Of a DNA stretch of 64,000 nt, positions 1 through 8,193 are shown piece after piece. Position 1 is the first letter of the stretch, and every line of letters starts with the position of its first letter. Made by a program: the position numbers and the translations under genes. Source of the DNA: Methylomicrobium sp051061015 (lineage in GTDB: Bacteria; Pseudomonadota; Gammaproteobacteria; Methylococcales; Methylomonadaceae); contig JBPFEG010000075.1 of the NCBI GenBank assembly GCA_051061015.1, positions 1 to 64,000 of the forward strand. The letters are read 5' to 3'. The notes beneath the pieces were generated by a model. That model had not been told where the DNA came from and made no database searches. It was given only the letters and a program-made list of their open reading frames with translations.

Positions 1-61
1 ATCAATTAACCGAAGCCACAAAAAACGCGGGGTATCCGTCTTCGGTTAAGGCAGAAAAACA

Positions 62-277
62 ATGAGTGCTGTGATTCTCGAATCGGTGATTACCTGTCCG
101 CACTGCGGTCATGCCGAAAAAGAGAACATGCCGACCGATGCCTGCCAGTTTTTCTATGATTGCAAGGCGTGCGGGACTTTGCTGAAACCCAAGCAAGGGA
201 ATTGCTGCGTGTTTTGCTCCTATGGGTCGGTCAAGTGTCCGCCGATCCAGCAACATAAATCCTGTTGCGCCGGCTAG
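62..277 (+). CDS. small cysteine-rich GDCCVxC-type protein
   Basis: This 71-residue protein carries a CPHC pair (Cys12, Cys15), a CKAC pair (Cys34, Cys37), a GNCCVFC motif (residues 46-52), a CP at 59-60 and a Cys-Cys near the C-terminus. The spacing matches the small GDCCVxC domain family, with Asn in place of the usual Asp. Some relatives have selenocysteine in this motif; here every position is an ordinary Cys codon. Two CxxC pairs suggest a metal site or a thiol redox role, but the function of the family is not settled. It begins the window, so upstream context is unknown; palindromic DNA follows it. Confidence 0.75.
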   Translation: MSAVILESVITCPHCGHAEKENMPTDACQFFYDCKACGTLLKPKQGNCCVFCSYGSVKCPPIQQHKSCCAG

Positions 278-298
278 GAAAAAACAACGATTATCTGG

Positions 299-398
299 CT
301 AGAGCTTAATTGCAATAAAAATAGCAAACGATAATTCCATTGAAATCAAATTCTTATATTTAATTTTTCTATCGTTTATTTACGCAATTAAGCACTAG
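299..398. repeat. MITE-like palindromic element
   Basis: The ends are near-perfect inverted repeats: 299-313 reads CTAGAGCTTAATTGC and 384-398 is its complement with one mismatch. Further in, AAACGATA (326-333) pairs with TATCGTTT (370-377). The element is about 100 bp, AT-rich and has no reading frame. It lies just before a truncated gene, which fits a small mobile element or the scar of one. No clear target duplication is visible. Confidence 0.55.
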
Positions 399-428
399 TT
401 GTCCAAAAAATCCCGATTTTTCGGACAA
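399..428. terminator. hairpin, possible terminator
   Basis: Bases 399-412 (TTGTCCAAAAAATC) pair with 415-428 (GATTTTTCGGACAA) with one mismatch around a two-base loop. Read on the plus strand it could end transcription from the upstream cysteine-rich gene, but no separate T-tract follows. It could equally be part of the palindromic element next to it. Confidence 0.4.
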
Positions 429-462
429 TGGATTTTGAGCTGATATCCTTTTTCCTGTTTGA

Positions 463-960
463 CGTCGCGTAGCCTTTCGCCAGTGCCTCTTCCCTTTTAT
501 CAAAGCATTTGCAGTCGTAGCGAAGGGCCAACTGGCTTTAGGCAAACTGGACGACGAGGAAGAGAAAAAGCATCAGGAAGAAGTCGGCAAGGATTTTGAG
601 TCGGTGCTGAACCAGATCAAGGAAGTTCTGAAGGACAAAATCAGCGAAGTGCGGCTCAGCCACCGTCTGACCGAGTCGCCGGCCTGTCTGGTTTCCGATG
701 TGTACGGCATGAGCCTGAACATGGAGCGGGTCATGAAGGAAGCCGGCCAGAAGATGAACTTCGGCAAGAAGCCAATCTTCGAGATCAATTCGGACCATGC
801 GTTGGTACAGTGCCTGAAAGCCGAGGAGGATGATACGCGCTTCGCCGACCTGACGCAGATCCTTTTTGACCAAGTGATCCAGGCCGAAGGCGGTCGGCTC
901 GACGATCCGGCGGCGTTTGTCCACAAGCTGAACGGCTTGCTGCAGGGGCTGCTACACTAA
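463..960 (+). pseudogene. htpG: 5'-truncated htpG (Hsp90), C-terminal fragment
   Basis: An open frame without a proper start runs into recognisable HtpG sequence from about base 505 (KAFAVVAKGQL, then a DDEEEKK stretch) through the dimerisation domain, with EVRLSHRLTESPACLV and a normal C-terminus. Only about 150 of the usual 620-odd residues are left: the whole ATPase domain and most of the middle domain are gone. In-frame stops at 436 and 460 show the homology does not continue upstream. The frame itself is not decayed, so the truncation may be recent. A full htpG may exist elsewhere. Confidence 0.85.
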
Positions 961-973
961 CAGCGGGTGTAAA

Positions 974-1000
974 AAGGCCGGAGTCTCTCCGGTCTTTTTT
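974..1000 (+). terminator. rho-independent terminator after htpG fragment
   Basis: GGCCGGAG (976-983) pairs with CTCCGGTC (987-994, one G.T pair) around a TCT loop and is followed by six T residues. It lies 15 bases after the htpG stop codon. Confidence 0.85.
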
Positions 1001-1067
1001 GTTACTTGTGCCTCCTTCAAACGCAGAACGCAGTGAAAGCGGTTATTGGCGAGACCCGTTCCGAAAG

Positions 1068-1928
1068 TTATTTATCTGGTTTCAAAGGTATGACAGCGCG
1101 GAAGGCCTCGATTTTATTGGAAAGCCCCCGCTTTGTTTCCGCGGCTGTTGCCCGAATGATCCCATAGAGTATATTACTCTGGTGTCGATCCCAGGCAATG
1201 CCCTGGCCGCGGATGTGCAGGGGGATGGTTTCTACCAGTTCAAGGGGGGAACCGGATTCCGGAATCTTAACTTTATAGACGGCAGCCAGATCGTGGCCCG
1301 TTAGATATAAAAAACCGTCCGGTCCCCACGACCCGCCGGAATTGCTCATCGTACCGAATGCCTTCAGTAACTGGGCAGGAAATGTCCAGGTGTTGATGAT
1401 GTTCCAGTCTTTGTCGAACTTGCTCAAGTTCGTGTTTATCGTTCCGCCGTCATAGGCATCGCCGCCTCCTCCTCCGATACGGCCATAATGGGCAAACGCT
1501 CCCCACCAGTAACCGTTGTGAAAATCCAGCCAGGTCAAATAACCTAATGAAGGGAGACCGAAAGTGTGAGTCTGAATATGGGCCATCGTCTTTGCATCCC
1601 ATATTTCAACGGAACTTGTCGGCGGCAAGCGGGGCCAGTTGGAATGGGCGGCATAGAGCTTTCCATCGACCACTACCGCGCTGTTGAGATGAATAAAATG
1701 TCTGCCGGCACGATCTTCCCATCGATTGACGAGTTTTCCGTCCTGTTTCCTATATTTCGTGATGGCGCGATCGTCGACGGCGTAAAAATAATCTCGATCA
1801 ACCGCAATGCCTTGTTTGGCATCCGGAACATCGAACTGGGCGATTTGCTTAAACCGAACTTTGGCCATTGATAGCGCAGGCAAGAAAAAAAGTATGGAAA
1901 TGGCGATTTTTTTGATCACAGTGAGCAT
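1068..1928 (-). CDS. secreted beta-propeller-like protein of unknown function
   Basis: This 286-residue product starts with an evident signal peptide (Lys-rich start, hydrophobic stretch ISILFFLPALSMA). The remainder has recurring strand-turn patterns with Trp-Asp and Asp-Gly turns, a glycine run (GGGGG) and repeated blades of 40-50 residues, as in secreted beta-propellers. No catalytic motif stands out. The ATG at 1928 is preferred because a GAGAGGG ribosome-binding site sits before it; an in-frame TTG 18 bases upstream is less likely. Downstream genes on this strand are missing: its 3' end faces the htpG terminator. Confidence 0.6.
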   Translation of the reverse strand: MLTVIKKIAISILFFLPALSMAKVRFKQIAQFDVPDAKQGIAVDRDYFYAVDDRAITKYRKQDGKLVNRWEDRAGRHFIHLNSAVVVDGKLYAAHSNWPRLPPTSSVEIWDAKTMAHIQTHTFGLPSLGYLTWLDFHNGYWWGAFAHYGRIGGGGGDAYDGGTINTNLSKFDKDWNIINTWTFPAQLLKAFGTMSNSGGSWGPDGFLYLTGHDLAAVYKVKIPESGSPLELVETIPLHIRGQGIAWDRHQSNILYGIIRATAAETKRGLSNKIEAFRAVIPLKPDK

Positions 1929-2037
1929 CTCTTTTTTCCCTCTCAAATGGTCAGGTAGAGCGGTGAACAGTCGATTCCTTCGTCCTTAATTGTACGATGC
2001 CAGCTGTAAGCGGCAAAACTGCTGTTAGCTTTCTTAG

Positions 2038-2168
2038 TTAATATACCTGCAAAACCAGAACACCCCCTGCTACCATCACCAGGCTTGCGACCAGCCTGCG
2101 AACCAAATACGGTTCATTGAGGATCTTATGGCCGAGGAATACCTGAAGCAGCACAATATCGATTATTG
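2038..2168 (-). pseudogene. EamA/DMT transporter, C-terminal fragment
   Basis: In the reverse frame the last 40 or so residues of an EamA-type drug/metabolite transporter can be read: VLLQVFLGHKILNEP, then a final hydrophobic helix ending VLVLQVY and a stop at 2038-2040. The glycine-glutamate helix boundary is typical of the last two helices of the family. The rest of the gene is missing; upstream bases belong to the WGR remnant. Confidence 0.6.
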
Positions 2169-2436
2169 AGCTGAATTCAAGGTCGTAAAAACCTTATAGG
2201 CTACGCCGATGCGCTTCGGAGCGGGTTGCCGGCGTTTAAGCGTTTTTGCACGTATTGGAGCGCTTCGTCTTCATTATCAACGATAGTCACCAAAGTTCGA
2301 CCTTTCCCCTGATCCCCTCGTAAGTGGCTTCCACTACCCAGTTGCCGAAGAGATCTTGGCCATAAGCAATCGAATAGGCGCGGTGGACGTTGTGGGTAGG
2401 ATCCCGGGCTTCAAGATAAGCAACCGGTGTCAACAT
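2163..2436 (-). pseudogene. WGR-domain protein, two frameshifts
   Basis: Reading the minus strand from the ATG at 2436 gives MLTPVAYLEARDPTHNVHRA, then GQDLFGNWVVEATYEGI, a good WGR-domain start. The frame then stops as VELW. Moving one frame at about 2303 restores GRTLVTIVDNEDEALQYV, and a second shift at about 2232 restores RQPAPKRIGVAYKV, the usual end of the domain, before a stop at 2163-2165. Small WGR proteins of this size are common in proteobacteria and their role is unclear. The start overlaps the resolvase end by 7 bases. Confidence 0.75.
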
Positions 2437-3012
2437 GATTCAGTCTCTTGAATTGCACCCCGGTCTCCAGGTAGATGGCGGTATAACGTAGAAGGTGCTA
2501 CCTGGAGACGTTTGGCCACCTCTTCCATCGTAATCTCCGGATCGGACAATATCGCTTTGGCGGCCGCGAGATCCTTAGCGACTAAGGCTGGAGGATGACC
2601 GCCTTTCTTACCTCGGGCGCGGGCAGTCTCTAGGCCGGCTTTCGTGTGCTCGCGGATGATCGAACGTTCAAACTCGGCCAAGGCGCCGAACACATGAAAC
2701 ACCAATTTCCCGCCAGCGGTCGCAGTATCGATCGCTTCGGTCAGCGAGCGGAGCCCAATACTCCGGCTTTCCAGTAGCTCTACCGTTTCGATCAGTCGCT
2801 TCAGGGAACGGGCCAAGCGGTCGAGTTTCCAGACCACCAGGCTATCCCCTGCCCCTGAAATAGTCCAGCGCGGCTGACAGCTCCGGCCGATCGCGCTGGG
2901 CACCGGACGCTTTTTCAACAAACACCTTTTCACAGCCTGCCGCCTTCAGCGCATCCAGCTGCAGCGCGGGATTTTGGTCTTGTGTGGAAACGCGAGCATA
3001 ACCGACAAGCAT
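2430..3012 (-). pseudogene. serine resolvase/invertase with one frameshift
   Basis: The minus strand begins with MLVGYARVSTQDQNPALQLD at 3012. This is the N-terminus of a Tn3/Hin-type serine recombinase and includes the catalytic Ser of YARVST. The frame meets a stop at 2842-2844 inside a CCCCTGCCCCTG run. One base away in frame the protein continues as DSLVVWKLDRLARSLK, the E-helix region, and a C-terminal helix-turn-helix ending STLYRHLP. Restored length is about 194 residues, normal for a resolvase. The single shift makes it inactive unless bypassed. No transposase or res site is recognisable beside it. Confidence 0.85.
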
Positions 3013-3181
3013 ACAACCTCCGAAAACTCATCTAGAGCATGAATTATTCAGAGATAAGTTTCAAGAGATAGTTATAAGAATGGGAGGGATAACCGAAAGC
3101 CAGCGTTTGTCAGGAGGTCACTTTGAGGATTAAATGTCGATCCCTATCTCTCAAAAACGGGATAAACGGACTGAATAAAAA

Positions 3182-3236
3182 AGACGACCGGTCTAATTTT
3201 TTTGACATTGTAGACGACCGGTCGTATATTGTTCCC
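3182..3236 (+). promoter_or_regulatory. sigma70 promoter with paired TetR operators
   Basis: TTGACA (3202-3207), a 17-base spacer and TATATT (3225-3230) form a near-consensus promoter. AGACGACCGGTC occurs at 3182-3193 and again at 3212-3223, exactly 30 bp apart (about three helical turns). Each copy contains the palindrome GACCGGTC, and the second fills the -35/-10 spacer. This is the expected layout for autorepression by the TetR protein that follows. The predicted transcription start falls on or within a base or two of the ATG at 3237. Confidence 0.85.
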
Positions 3237-3833
3237 ATGCAAAAGCTCACTCAAAAACAAACCAAGCGTGAAAATTTACTCAATCAAGGCGTCTCCTTGC
3301 TCATGCTCCAGGGCTTTCATGGGACGGGGCTCAAAGAGATTCTTGATGCCGTGCAGATTCCTAAAGGCTCTTTTTACAGCTACTTCAGCAGTAAAGAAGA
3401 CTTTGCAGCCGCGTCAATCACCCACTACATAGCAACCTATGTGCAACGGTTGCAAAGTTATCTGGAACAATCCGAAGGCAATGCGCTCGTGGCGATGGAA
3501 CGCTATGTCCAAGAAACCGTGAGGGAACTGGAAGCCATCGAATTCAAGGGGGGTTGTTTATTAGGAAATTTAATGGGTGAAGTCGGTGACACCAGCGGTG
3601 TCTGCCGAATGGCTCTGAAAACTGCGTTAGACAGTTATCGCGATGCTTGGGAACTCGCTTTAAGCTGCGCTCAAAAGGAGGGTACGATTCGCGCCGACAA
3701 ATCCGCCCGGGAAATGGCAGATCTTTGGATAAATGCCTGGCAAGGGGCATTGTTGCGCATGAAAATCGAACACTCCTCCGTGCCTTTAAAACAGTGCTAT
3801 GACGAATTATTGGGCGGCTGGTTTAAAGCATGA
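3237..3833 (+). CDS. TetR-family transcriptional regulator
   Basis: This 198-residue regulator has an N-terminal helix-turn-helix (GVSLLMLQGFHGTGLKEIL, then VQIPKGSFYSYFSSKEDF) and a C-terminal ligand domain with a CLLGNLMGEV stretch, typical of the AcuR/NemR-like branch. An upstream in-frame start at 3123 would read through the promoter and operators, so ATG 3237 is chosen. With that start there is essentially no 5' leader. The operators suggest it represses itself. The next gene, the secreted propeller at 3973, is 139 bases downstream and may belong to its regulon, which is inference. Confidence 0.85.
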   Translation: MQKLTQKQTKRENLLNQGVSLLMLQGFHGTGLKEILDAVQIPKGSFYSYFSSKEDFAAASITHYIATYVQRLQSYLEQSEGNALVAMERYVQETVRELEAIEFKGGCLLGNLMGEVGDTSGVCRMALKTALDSYRDAWELALSCAQKEGTIRADKSAREMADLWINAWQGALLRMKIEHSSVPLKQCYDELLGGWFKA

Positions 3834-3972
3834 TCTTAAAAACAAGCAGCGCCCTACCCTTCGCCATTCAATGAGGTCGACCAGCAACAGCGGAAGTTTT
3901 AGTGAATTAACTAGCAAGTTTGTAACCGTTGGCAAATGAGCATTTTTAAAATTTCGACATTCAATTCGAGCC

Positions 3973-5145
3973 ATGACCATGATCCAGAAAACAATCGTAA
4001 AGACCCTGAGCATCCTATTGCTACTTACCTCAACGATGGCCTATGCCGAAATATTGGCCATGGTGAACTACGACAGCAAACCCGGCAGCACGCCGCGCCG
4101 GGAAGGCATTGCGATCCTTGATGTAGATCCTGATTCGCCGCAATTCGGCATAATCTTAACCGATCTGCCGCTACCGCCGGATACGGTTTCCCATCATTTC
4201 TTTTACAACAAGGATTTAAGCAAGGCCTATATCACCGCCTTGGGCAATGGTGCCTTGCGCGTGATCGACATGAAGCGTATGCCGTACACCATTAAATTAC
4301 TGGATGTGCCTGAATGCCAGGTCGGCGAAGACATGGCGTTCACCGCAGACCTAAAAACCTGGTATCTCACCTGTATGGGATCGAGCAATGTGATTGTCGG
4401 CGATGCGCAGACGGATAAAGTCAGACAGGTTATTGCCGCCAATGGTCAGGACACCTTTATTCGGTACCCGCACGGTATTGGGCTGCAAGAAGAGATCAAT
4501 CGGCTAATCGTTACCAGCACCGTGCGGCCATCCGATCTGAAAGATCCCGGTGAAACCGTCACCGTCATCGAAGCGACGAGCGGTAAGGTGCTGTCCACGC
4601 ATAAATTGTCCGACCAACCCAGCCCGTCAGGCTCTGCGCCGGTAGAAGCGGTATTCGTGCCGCATGCAAATCCACCGCTGGCTTATATCAATACCCTGTT
4701 TGAAGGCAAGTTATGGCGGGCGACATGGCAGGCCAATACTGATACGTTTGATTTTCAGCCCATTTATGATTTTTCGGAAATCCAGCAAGGCGTTCCTTTA
4801 GAAATTTACTTTAACCGGGCGCACGATCGGTTATACGTCACCACCGCAAAGCCAGGCGCATTGAATATTTTCGACATCAGCGGCCAATCCATAGCAAAAC
4901 CTGTGCTGTTGAAATCGATTCCCACAGCCGCCGGCTCTCATCATGTCGTCTTTTCGCCCGATGAACAATATGCGTTTGTGCAGAATAATTTTTTAAATCT
5001 GCCCGAAATGGACGATGGCTCGATTACCGTGATCGATTTACACAAAATGACCAAGAAAACGAGTATTGATACATTGAAAAAGATGGGATTAAAGCCCCAT
5101 GACATCTATATGCTGCCGGCATGGCATACGGATGATGCGCATTAA
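3973..5145 (+). CDS. secreted YVTN/YncE-like beta-propeller protein
   Basis: This 390-residue protein has a clear signal peptide (KTLSILLLLTSTMAYA) and repeated blades with motifs such as HHVVFSPDEQYAFVQNN and DDGSITVIDL, characteristic of YVTN/YncE-type propellers. A second ATG at 3979 is possible. Family members bind metals, cofactors or other proteins, but nothing here fixes a substrate. It follows the tetR gene on the same strand and may share its regulation. It is not closely similar in motif order to the propeller at 1068. Confidence 0.7.
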   Translation: MTMIQKTIVKTLSILLLLTSTMAYAEILAMVNYDSKPGSTPRREGIAILDVDPDSPQFGIILTDLPLPPDTVSHHFFYNKDLSKAYITALGNGALRVIDMKRMPYTIKLLDVPECQVGEDMAFTADLKTWYLTCMGSSNVIVGDAQTDKVRQVIAANGQDTFIRYPHGIGLQEEINRLIVTSTVRPSDLKDPGETVTVIEATSGKVLSTHKLSDQPSPSGSAPVEAVFVPHANPPLAYINTLFEGKLWRATWQANTDTFDFQPIYDFSEIQQGVPLEIYFNRAHDRLYVTTAKPGALNIFDISGQSIAKPVLLKSIPTAAGSHHVVFSPDEQYAFVQNNFLNLPEMDDGSITVIDLHKMTKKTSIDTLKKMGLKPHDIYMLPAWHTDDAH

Positions 5146-5363
5146 GGATTCGCCCAAAAATAACTTCTCGCCCCCTACGGAAAAGAAGCCCGATAAGGGA
5201 GGGCAGAATTAGAAAAGTACTGTACGCCAAGCTGTGCTTGCGAGTTAGGATACCCCGCGCGGTTTGATGGTGGTATCCAGTTGGAGTAGACCTCAACTTA
5301 GCGTCAGACCGTCTGAAAAGTGGGTGTTATACTTGCCTTTATAAATTAGATAATTATTATATT

Positions 5364-6374
5364 ATGAGATTACGTAGATTATTTATCCTGTCAATTGTAA
5401 TATCAGCTATCAGTGGCAAAGCCAATGCCACGACTTATCACTGGCCGGACAATCCCACAGATACGGTCATTACCGAATATCCTGATGGCGTGCCTTTAAC
5501 CCGAGCGGAGCAAGAGGAAACCTTGCTGGATGTGGCCAGACGGTTTAATTTGGGGCAAACTGAAATAGTGCGGCTGAATCCGGGCATCGACCGCTGGCAT
5601 GTCAAAAAAGGTGAAATTATCCGTATCGCCAACAGACGCGTTCTGCCGGATACGCCGCACCAAGGTATTACACTGAATATCTCCGAGTACCGAATGTATT
5701 ATTATCCGCCCGCAGTCAAGGGCGTACCCCTGCAGGTAATGTCTTATGCGCATGGCGTGGGCAGGCAAGATTGGAAAACGCCGTTGGGTGAGACCAAGGT
5801 TTCCCATAAGGTTAAAAACCCCTCTTGGTATCCGCCTGAATCTATCCGACGCGAGCATGCGGCCAATGGCGATCCTCTGCCCGCCGTCGTACCGCCTGGT
5901 CCGCATAATCCCTTGGGATTATATTCCCTGCATCTGGCACTGCCCGGCGAATATCGGATACACGGCACCGATATCGATAAAATCTACGGCATCGGCATGC
6001 AGATCACCCACGGTTGTGTGCGCACCTATCCTGAAGATATAGAACAGCTATATAACAGCGTACCGGTAGGGACGTCGGTTTTCATCGTCAAACAGCCCAT
6101 CAAGGTGGGATGGCTGGACAATAAGCTTTACATCGAGGCACACCCAGATTTAGAGGGTGAGGAAATGACGCTCGATCAGCGATTCGATCTGGCACTGAAT
6201 CTGATTCGAAAAGCCAATAGCGGTGAAATACCCGAGTTTGACCACCAGATGCTGAACGAAGCCCTCACTAAACTGGATGGCGATCCGGTGCCGATCTATG
6301 AAAGACAGCCTTTTTTACCAAAGGATGAGGCCGTAACCGTACTGCAAGAACCGATTCAAACACCTGCCAAATAG
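5364..6374 (+). CDS. L,D-transpeptidase of the ErfK/YbiS/YcfS type
   Basis: This 336-residue periplasmic enzyme has a signal peptide, a LysM-like segment (about residues 38-88, LLDVARRFN and LNPGIDRW) and a YkuD catalytic domain. The active-site signature is intact: His200 in HGTD and ITHGCVRTYPED with His216, Cys218 and Arg220. Such enzymes make 3-3 cross-links in peptidoglycan or attach Braun-type lipoprotein. A 110-residue tail follows the catalytic domain. It stands alone, with about 200 bases of unassigned DNA upstream. Confidence 0.9.
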   Translation: MRLRRLFILSIVISAISGKANATTYHWPDNPTDTVITEYPDGVPLTRAEQEETLLDVARRFNLGQTEIVRLNPGIDRWHVKKGEIIRIANRRVLPDTPHQGITLNISEYRMYYYPPAVKGVPLQVMSYAHGVGRQDWKTPLGETKVSHKVKNPSWYPPESIRREHAANGDPLPAVVPPGPHNPLGLYSLHLALPGEYRIHGTDIDKIYGIGMQITHGCVRTYPEDIEQLYNSVPVGTSVFIVKQPIKVGWLDNKLYIEAHPDLEGEEMTLDQRFDLALNLIRKANSGEIPEFDHQMLNEALTKLDGDPVPIYERQPFLPKDEAVTVLQEPIQTPAK

Positions 6375-6419
6375 CTTTTTCTAAGTATGTTATTAATTGT
6401 TTAGTCTTTCTCAAAAAGT

Positions 6420-6537
6420 ATGGTAACCACTATGAAAGCAAAATCCCTGAACCTCAATCTTCATATCGTTGGATTGGCGCTGCTGTTGGGGCAGAGCGCG
6501 TCGTATGCGATGCCCGGCATGGAGATGCCGTCCGGCG
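6420..6537 (+). pseudogene. truncated copB-like gene, signal peptide only
   Basis: An in-frame start (ATG 6420 or 6432) gives a signal peptide (HIVGLALLLGQSASYA) followed by MPGMEMPSGAN. A methionine-rich start right after the signal peptide is typical of outer-membrane copper-resistance protein CopB/PcoB. After about 38 residues the sequence changes abruptly to insertion-sequence DNA in another frame. The copB assignment is inference, supported by the CopA-type oxidase 3 kb downstream. Confidence 0.5.
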
Positions 6538-7209
6538 CAAACACAGATTCATGGCATTGGACCCTTTCTCGCATTACGCTTGATCGCAGAATGTGGCACC
6601 GACTTGAGACAGTGGCGTACCGCTAAGCACTTTACCTCGTGGCTGACCTTATCACCGGGTTGCAAAATCAGCGGAGGTAAAGTGTTGTCTGCGCATTCAA
6701 GAAAATCCAATAACCGCCTGACTGCCCACCTACGGCTAGAGCATTTTCAGATTGTTTCCATGGAAACTTCAGGGCTGTGAACTCGTCGAACGGTTTTTTG
6801 CTGAACGGGAGAATCCGATGCCTAAAGCTTATTCGATGGACTTGCGGAAGCGGGTGATCGAAGCCTGCGACGAAGGACAAACTATCGCTCAAGTATCCAA
6901 GCGGTTCAGAGTGAGCCCTTCGTTTGTGGAGAAGTTGCAGTAGCCGCCGTCACGGTAGGTAAAACCAATACCGCACTCGGCGCCTTTTACCGTCGACTTG
7001 CAGCTCGAATTGGTAAGGCGAAAGCCGTGACTGCAACAGCACGAAAAATAGCAGTGCTGTTTTACAATACCATGCGCTTTGGCATGAACTATAGCGACCC
7101 AGGCGCCGATCAATATGAGCAAAAATACCGCGAGCGCGTCATCAAACAACTGCACCGTCGAGCCGCTGAATTTGGCTTTGAATTGCACGAAGTTGAGAGT
7201 GTTTCTTAG
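6538..7209 (+). pseudogene. IS110-family transposase C-terminal fragment, interrupted
   Basis: From about 6538 the plus strand encodes the C-terminal (IS116/IS110/IS902) transposase domain: GIGPFLALRLIAECGTD, then SWLTLSPGCKISGGKVL and SNNRLTAHLRL. The reading breaks at 6739 and resumes after 6942 as AAVTVGKTNTALGAFYRR, and ends ELHEVESVS at 7209. Removing 6739-6942 gives a continuous frame across the join. The N-terminal DEDD domain is absent, so this is a remnant even before the insertion. Confidence 0.85.
6739..6940 (+). mobile_element. IS630-family 5' fragment inserted in the IS110 gene
   Basis: This 202-bp piece has TA on both sides (6737-6738 and 6941-6942), the target duplication made by IS630/Tc1-type elements. 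Inside, ATG 6819 begins MPKAYSMDLRKRVIEACDEG and a helix-turn-helix (QVSKRFRVSPSFVEKL), the N-terminus of an IS630 transposase. The coding part ends after 41 residues at the right TA. The left end (GAGCATTTTCAG) has no convincing inverted match at the right end, so this is either a deleted element or a short derivative. Confidence 0.75.
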
Positions 7210-7215
7210 GAAGGC

Positions 7216-7298
7216 GGCGTACTTCGCGAAGCAACCCCGGTCGACTGCATGAATGCAGGAGATAGAGCAACACAGGAGCAGTTGCCGAGAAGTACGCC
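7216..7298. repeat. hairpin repeat shared with the region near 12700
   Basis: GGCGTACTTC (7216-7225) and GAAGTACGCC (7289-7298) are a perfect inverted repeat around a core with CTGCAT-GA-ATGCAG. Bases 7253-7288 match 12715-12750 at 32 of 36 positions. The copy sits between the IS110 remnant and the IS3 remnant. Confidence 0.65.
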
Positions 7299-8162
7299 AT
7301 GATTCAGCAACATGAACAACAATTTTCAGTGGGTTTGATGTGCCGCCTCTTGGCAGTTTCACGGAGCCGTTATTAACAATGGAAAAAACGCCCGCCCTCG
7401 AAACGCAGTCTAACACGCGAGGCATTGGCAGCCGAAGTGCAACGGGTTTTTGATGATGAAAAAGCGCGCCCGGTTCGCCCAGAATTGCCAAGCGCCTGAA
7501 CGATGAAGGTCATCGTGCCAGTCGGCATACCGTCGCCAAGATCATGAAATCCCAAGGTTGGCGTGCCAAAGCCCGTAAAAAATACCAAGCCACAACCAAT
7601 AGCAATCACACCTTACCGGTAGCGCCCAACCTGTTGGCCCAGAACTTTGAAGCTGATGCCCCGGATCAGAAATGGGTATTGGATATCACCTCTATCTGGA
7701 CTGACGAAGGCTGGCTTTATTTGGCCGTCGTGCTGGAATTGTATTCGCGTCGAGTTATCGGTTGGGCCATTGCAGAACGTATGACCGCAAAGCTGGTCTG
7801 TGATGCTTTAATCATGACGTTATGGCGTCGGCATTTACCCCAAGGCGTCAACGTACATTCAGATCGGGTCAGTCAGTATTGTTTTGCAGCTTACCAAAAG
7901 CTACTGGACAAACATCAACTGGTTTGCAGCACTTGTGCCCTGGGGGTATGAGCAAGAAGGCGATTGTTACGATAACGCTGCCATGGAAAGTTGGAACCAC
8001 AGCTTAAAAGTCGAAGCTATCCATGGTGAACGCTTCCTGACCTGTGCGATTGCCAAGCAGCACGTGTTCGACTATATCGAAGTGTATTACAATCGAAAAC
8101 GGCTTCATTCAAAATTGGGCTATATGTCCCCTGAAGCTTTTGAGCTGAAAAAAGTCGCTTAG
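7299..8162 (+). pseudogene. IS3-family OrfB transposase, multiply broken
   Basis: From ATG 7299 the frame encodes an IS3-type OrfB (CRLLAVSRSRY). It meets a TAA at 7374-7376 where Tyr-Gln-Trp would be expected, and shifts frame near 7470 (KARPGSPRIAKRLNDEG after correction). The DDE core follows (DQKWVLDITSIWT, NVHSDR with Val where Gly-Ser is usual). About 17 extra bases and a one-base shift near 7937-7960 break it again before GDCYDNAAMESWNHSLK, the third catalytic Glu region. It ends at 8162. OrfA and the left inverted repeat are not seen. At least three lesions make it inactive. Confidence 0.85.
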
Positions 8163-8193
8163 CGATGTGTCTGTCTATAACCGTCAAGATCAA

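Noticed and set aside
62..277. Possible selenoprotein in the GDCCVxC family
   Set aside because: All positions in the motif are cysteine codons, with no in-frame TGA.
6889..7491. A 200-residue minus-strand frame across the IS debris
   Set aside because: It runs antisense to the IS110 and IS3 remnants and matches neither.
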